From contig JADNRX010000251.1 of the NCBI GenBank assembly GCA_015501595.1, forward strand, positions 1 through 64,000: 64,000 bases of DNA. Direction: 5' to 3'. Positions 59,881 through 64,000 of this stretch are shown here, piece after piece (position 1 is the stretch's first letter; each line of letters starts with the position of its first letter). A model generated the notes under the pieces. It searched no databases. It was given only the letters and a program-made list of their open reading frames with translations, and had not been told where the DNA came from. The translations under genes were made by a program, and so were the position numbers. The stretch comes from Hymenopellis radicata. Taxonomy: Eukaryota; Basidiomycota; Agaricomycetes; Agaricales; Physalacriaceae.

Positions 59881-61336
59881 AGAACCTGTAAGTCATCGTC
59901 GCTGGCGAATTCACTTAGCTGTGATCTAATCATGCAAGCAGGTGTGGCGTAACCACAATTGCGACGGACATAGCATGATGGCGCGAGTGTATTTCTGTAT
60001 GAAGATGTGATGAGCTTTCAATATAAGTAACGTTTGTGGATCGTTGAGGACTACAGTCGACATGACTCACAACTTGGGTTTGTTCCCGACGTCAATGGTA
60101 GTCTGCTTGGCCCAAAATCAGTTATGCAACTGTACGATAGTTCGTAATTCTATCATTCTGGAACGGTACTGCCGGCGCCGGGTTGAGGCCAAGCATAGCA
60201 CTTCGCGCTCAAGCTGCCTGGTGGCAGGACGACGCGTCAAAACTCAGTATGAACCGGTTTTGAGCTTAGACAGTCCCATAGTCCTGCACCCCATAGTACT
60301 TGGTGTGTTCGAGCTTTCATGGCTCCAACCGTGACGCACGGCGACTGGGAGCATGAGTGTTTCCTGGTAGTGCGACGTCGGAAATTATTGGACTGGCGGC
60401 TAAAAGGGGAAGTTAATCATTCCTGTATGTATTTAAGACGCTTATTGAACAACGCTGCATTTGTAGTCTGCGGTACTCCGAATGTTTACGCTGAGGCCAG
60501 AATCCAGATTCGTGATCAGTGGACGGATGTACATCGAAGGCAATTGACAGATCCAGTAGGCTGAGGACGCCAGTTTCTATGTCATGGTCGAGTGAACGGA
60601 TTGACTAGCAGATGAAGAAGTTTCCCGTTTAAAAAGCAGAGATATTGTTCGAGGACAAGCTGGCTCAAGTTCAAAAGCGAGTCACGTGGTACAGTACTCG
60701 TAAGCAGTCGGCATTGATCTCCTTACCAAATTACTATCTTGCACAATGACCATCAGACCATTTCACGCAGGTGAAATACGATGATTTGCGGTTTGATTGA
60801 AAGTCTCTTGCATCTGGGTCTCGAGAACACTCCGACCGCCGCCATAATTCTCGGAAGCGAAGTGATACCGCCCACTTCGGGCAAAGGGTAAATTTGGCCA
60901 CGGCAGCGCTTTGGTCACCTCCTGGAGCTTTCACCCGGGACTCTAGTCACCTCAAAAGCTTTTCGCCTTTTTTGCGTCTCTTGAAGTTGCTGGAGTCGTC
61001 TGAGTCAATTTCATTTTGATTCTCCATGCAATGATCAGCCATATAGTCGACGAAAATCTAATATGAATAGGTTAAAGTGTGTTTCTATTGCCCAATCTGT
61101 ATTGGATTTACCCCGCTCATTCCTTCTTGCCCAGAGTGGATATCACGCAGATCATGTTCCACTCGACGTCCTGAGTTTCGCCGCTGTATGCCACACTAGA
61201 CGCGTTCAAGTTTCTCGTAATAGCTGCCCAGGCTGCCGCTGAATGTTGACCGTCTCCAGTCCGTGAAACTTGCTAATCCTCTGCGACGGCAGTATTTATG
61301 GGTGCGATTTACTCAGTCATTTCTCACTCACCAACC
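59881..61336. other. Intergenic, no gene seen
   Basis: A possible 3' intron of the peptide gene lies at 59888-59941. Beyond that only short open frames are found up to the P450 promoter. Confidence 0.45.
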
Positions 61337-63383
61337 ATGAGCCTTTCCAACTTACCTCTCCCAGACTTCTCTCCTTCAGGAGTTGCTACTGCAGCTGCTG
61401 TCACCGGAGCGGTAAGTACAGGACTCCTTCCGAAAATTTCCAGTGCTCACGCGAGGACTAGCTCACAACCGTTTATCTGAACCGAAATGAATATCGTGGC
61501 GATACCGCTTTGCTTGTTTGTGCCACAGGATGGGGAGCTCTCGCCGCCTCTGGTGTCTTGCAGGGAAACTCAACGCTCCAGTCCCTCATCATCGCCTTCG
61601 CCGGTCTTGGCGCATATCTCGGCTCGATGATTGTCATCGCTGTGGCATACCGTCTGTCGCCCTTCCACCCGCTCTGGAAGTATCCGGGTCCATTCCTCTG
61701 CAAAGTCACTTCTCTCGCGACTATGCACATGGTCTCGACCGGTAAACGCTACCAAATCATCAAGGCATGGCACGAGAAATACGGCAAGTTTGTGCGAACA
61801 GGTAAGCATTCGCTCTTAGGATATCGATCATCTATTAACAGTACACATCTGGAATAGGTCCCAACACCTTGTCGATTGCTTCCACTGAGGCTGTGCACCC
61901 GATTTACACCACAGCTCAGAGTATGGACAAGAGTAACGCGTACCGTCCTGGACGTGCGCCAGTCGGTGGCCTGTTCTTTACGCCAAAGCGTGACATCCAT
62001 AACATCAGGCGCAAAGCCTGGGCTGGCGCGTTCAGCGCTAAATCGTAAGCAACCTTCGCGCGGACAATGCCGGCGTCGTTGAAACCTTTTAATAGGATTC
62101 TGGGTCTCATGGGTGTAGTGGACAAACGGACCAAGCAAATGCTCAGAGTCATGGAAGACAGGCGCGACAAGGACGGCGCCATTGACATGTCTGAAATCAT
62201 CCTGCATTGGGCTTACGATCTAATGGTACGCGCTTTGTTCGCGTACGGTATTCGTGGTGACATTCATGTGTAGGCTGAAATGACCTTTGGGGCGACGAGC
62301 AACGTGGAGCTCATGGCACAGGGTGACCCGGAGAATGTCTCCTCTAATGCTCAAAACGCCACGGTTGTTTTTGAAATGTATGTCCCAAGTCTTCAAAAAT
62401 GACACTGCTGATGTCTCTTCTCCAGTCTTGGCGAATCTCCCTCCATCTTCGATCTGGCGTGGCGACTCCCCGTTTCGAAAGAGTTCCACGTTCTTGAAGA
62501 TACCGCCAGGAAACTCATGGACGTTCGGAAGAACACGACTGGCAACGATCTTGCAGCCTTCTTGGTCAGTCTTATGCTTGACTTATCGGACTTCAGCTGA
62601 CATCCGCTCAGCTCGGAGAGAAAGGTGGTCAGAGACTTGGTGATGACGATCTGAACATTGACTCTGCCTTCGCCATCGCTGCCGGTACGTACATTCCTTT
62701 CTTATAACATACATACCACTAACAGCCTCTTAGGATCTGACACCACCAATGGAACCTTGACCATTCTCCTGTACTACCTCATCCGTGACCGTAAAGTGTA
62801 CAACAAGCTCCGCGACGAACTGGACGCGCACTACAACAGCGCCGACGAGGTCGACGACTACAAGGCGCTCATGGAACTGCCCTACCTGTACGGCGTCGTC
62901 TGGGAAGGACTCCGCCTCGGGACGCCCTTCGGTGGTCTCCCGCGCGTCGTGGGTCGCGGTGGACAAATGCTCGATGGAGAGTTCATCCCCGAGGATATCA
63001 TCGTGTCTGTACCGCCGTACACACAACAAACCGACCCAAACAACTTTTATCCCTCGCCTATGGAGTTCTTGCCTGAACGGTGGCAGCCCGAGGGTCTTGG
63101 TCCCGATACCAAGACGGACAAGAATGCATGTTGTCGTTCTCATACGGTAGGGAGTAAAACGTGCTGAGCGGGGACTGTGCTGATACTTGTTACAGGTGCA
63201 TTCAGTTGCCTTGGAAAGAGCTTTGCCCAACAGGAGTTGCACCTCACGGTTGCGAAGCTTATGCTCACGTACCACATGGAATTTCCCAAGTCATTCGACC
63301 ACCAGAAGTTTGACGATGGCGTTTTAAATATGCGCACGACCTTGTTCACTTATCCTCTTAGTATCACTGCTACCCGTCGTTAA
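61337..63383 (+). CDS. Cytochrome P450 monooxygenase, one frameshift
   Basis: An ER heme monooxygenase. ATG at 61337 (MSLSNLPLPDFSPSG; an in-frame ATG at 61298 is the alternative). Several N-terminal hydrophobic segments (LIIAFAGLGAYLGSMIVIAV) lead to the proline hinge WKYPGPF. Then KRDIHNIRRKAW, MTFGATSNVELMAQGD, the I-helix AGSDTTNG, the K-helix EGLR, PERW, and the heme loop FSYG/AFSCLGK (FxxGxxxCxG) assembled across the last intron. The stop is at 63381. Between DKNA and MLSFSYG one base is missing (63121-63130), shifting frame just before the heme loop. Everything around it is conserved, so an error in the consensus is likelier than decay. It is the right-hand member of the oxidase cluster. 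Confidence 0.92.
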
Positions 63384-63502
63384 AGTTTCTTGCTACAATT
63401 ATCTCCTGCTACATAGCTACCATTACAATAACTACCGGAATTCAATAGAGTAATTCAACATGTTTTAAGAAATGGCATTGATGGCATTGACTATTATGTC
63501 AA

Positions 63503-64000
63503 TCAAGAATGAAATCTGCAGTGTTCGTGTGTTATAATAATAATACCCAGCAACTCGAATTCGTATTCCAACGATCCCCATGCATACTTTGGGAGCCTGT
63601 GGGTCGAACCCCACCAGGAGATCTCTCCAAAATCTCTTTGGCCGACCACTCGACGTGCAAGACTCCCTTCTCGACCGTGGACACGACGAACCTGTCCTCC
63701 GTGTTCAACTCGATAAACTCCACCTGCACACAGTCCTTCAAGGTCGCGATCCACCCCAGTCCTATCTTGGGGAGCCTAACTTCTCTTTCGTAATAGACCC
63801 TCACAAACTTGGGCTTCTTGAAGAACCGCATACACCCCTGCCTCTCCTCCAGCAGGAAGTTCCATTGGAAGCAAATTGGAAGTGAAGCGCGTAGATCACG
63901 CGGATAACACGTGGAATTTGAAGGTCTGGACATCAACTCTGGTTGATGTGCAGCTTGACATCAACGTCCATCTTACAGCGCGCCCATTCTCAAAACAAAC
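63503..64000 (-). CDS. 3' end of an unidentified gene, cut by the window
   Basis: On the minus strand the window starts inside an open frame (RWTLMSSC, VDVQTFKFH). A possible intron (GTGTTA to GGCAG) leads to GCMRFFKKPKFVRVYYE, LPKIGLGWIATLKDC and VVSTVEKGVLHVEWSAKE, with a stop at 63503. Phases agree across the junction, which supports a real gene. No family recognised. It converges on the P450. Confidence 0.35.

Noticed and set aside
51197..63383. NRPS, PKS or terpene backbone gene in the oxidase cluster
   Set aside because: No adenylation, ketosynthase, carrier or terpene synthase motif was found on either strand.

Overview
The window is nuclear DNA of a filamentous basidiomycete, most likely an Agaricomycete. 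The genes are intron-rich, with GT-AG introns of about 45-60 bp. The protein families are fungal, and several (the DUF6534 seven-helix protein, P-loop NTPases resembling the Crinkler/RHSP group, UstYa/DUF3328 proteins) are typical of mushroom-forming fungi. No rRNA, tRNA or CRISPR was seen.

Layout. 1-14.6 kb: three copies of an uncharacterised seven-helix membrane protein, a delta-12-type fatty acid desaturase, a decayed non-LTR reverse transcriptase, and a 5'-truncated P-loop NTPase. 14.6-16.7 kb: the ribosome-biogenesis helicase DBP3. 16.8-25.3 kb: a second broken P-loop NTPase, an RNase H-reverse transcriptase unit inserted into a duplicated segment, and a fourth seven-helix gene. 25.9-31.8 kb: a very large coiled-coil protein. 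32.5-33.6 kb: a diverged tandem repeat. 34.0-35.7 kb: an oxysterol-binding protein homologue. 35.9-46.2 kb: repeats, the only intact P-loop NTPase, an EMB8/YheT-like hydrolase cut by a repeat, and the fifth seven-helix gene. 46.2-48.2 kb has no confident gene.

48.2-63.4 kb differs: it is gene-dense, little duplicated and looks like a biosynthetic cluster. It holds a DUF6534 protein, a single-pass membrane protein, three UstYa/DUF3328 proteins, a 14-TM-type MFS transporter, a flavin monooxygenase, a short secreted peptide and a cytochrome P450. Two gene pairs share short divergent promoters. In ascomycete dikaritin pathways, UstYa oxidases, a P450 and flavin monooxygenases modify a secreted ribosomal precursor. 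The gene content here is comparable, but that this cluster makes a peptide product is inference. This is the best candidate for an undescribed system.

Two themes run through the window. First, segmental duplication: the seven-helix genes, NTPases and their flanks recur in different orders and orientations, and one copy preserves the empty site of the reverse-transcriptase insertion. Second, isolated one-base frameshifts in otherwise well-conserved genes (desaturase, DBP3, hydrolase, P450). These look more like consensus errors than decay and should be checked before calling pseudogenes. Exon boundaries were worked out by hand, so allow an error of a few bases.
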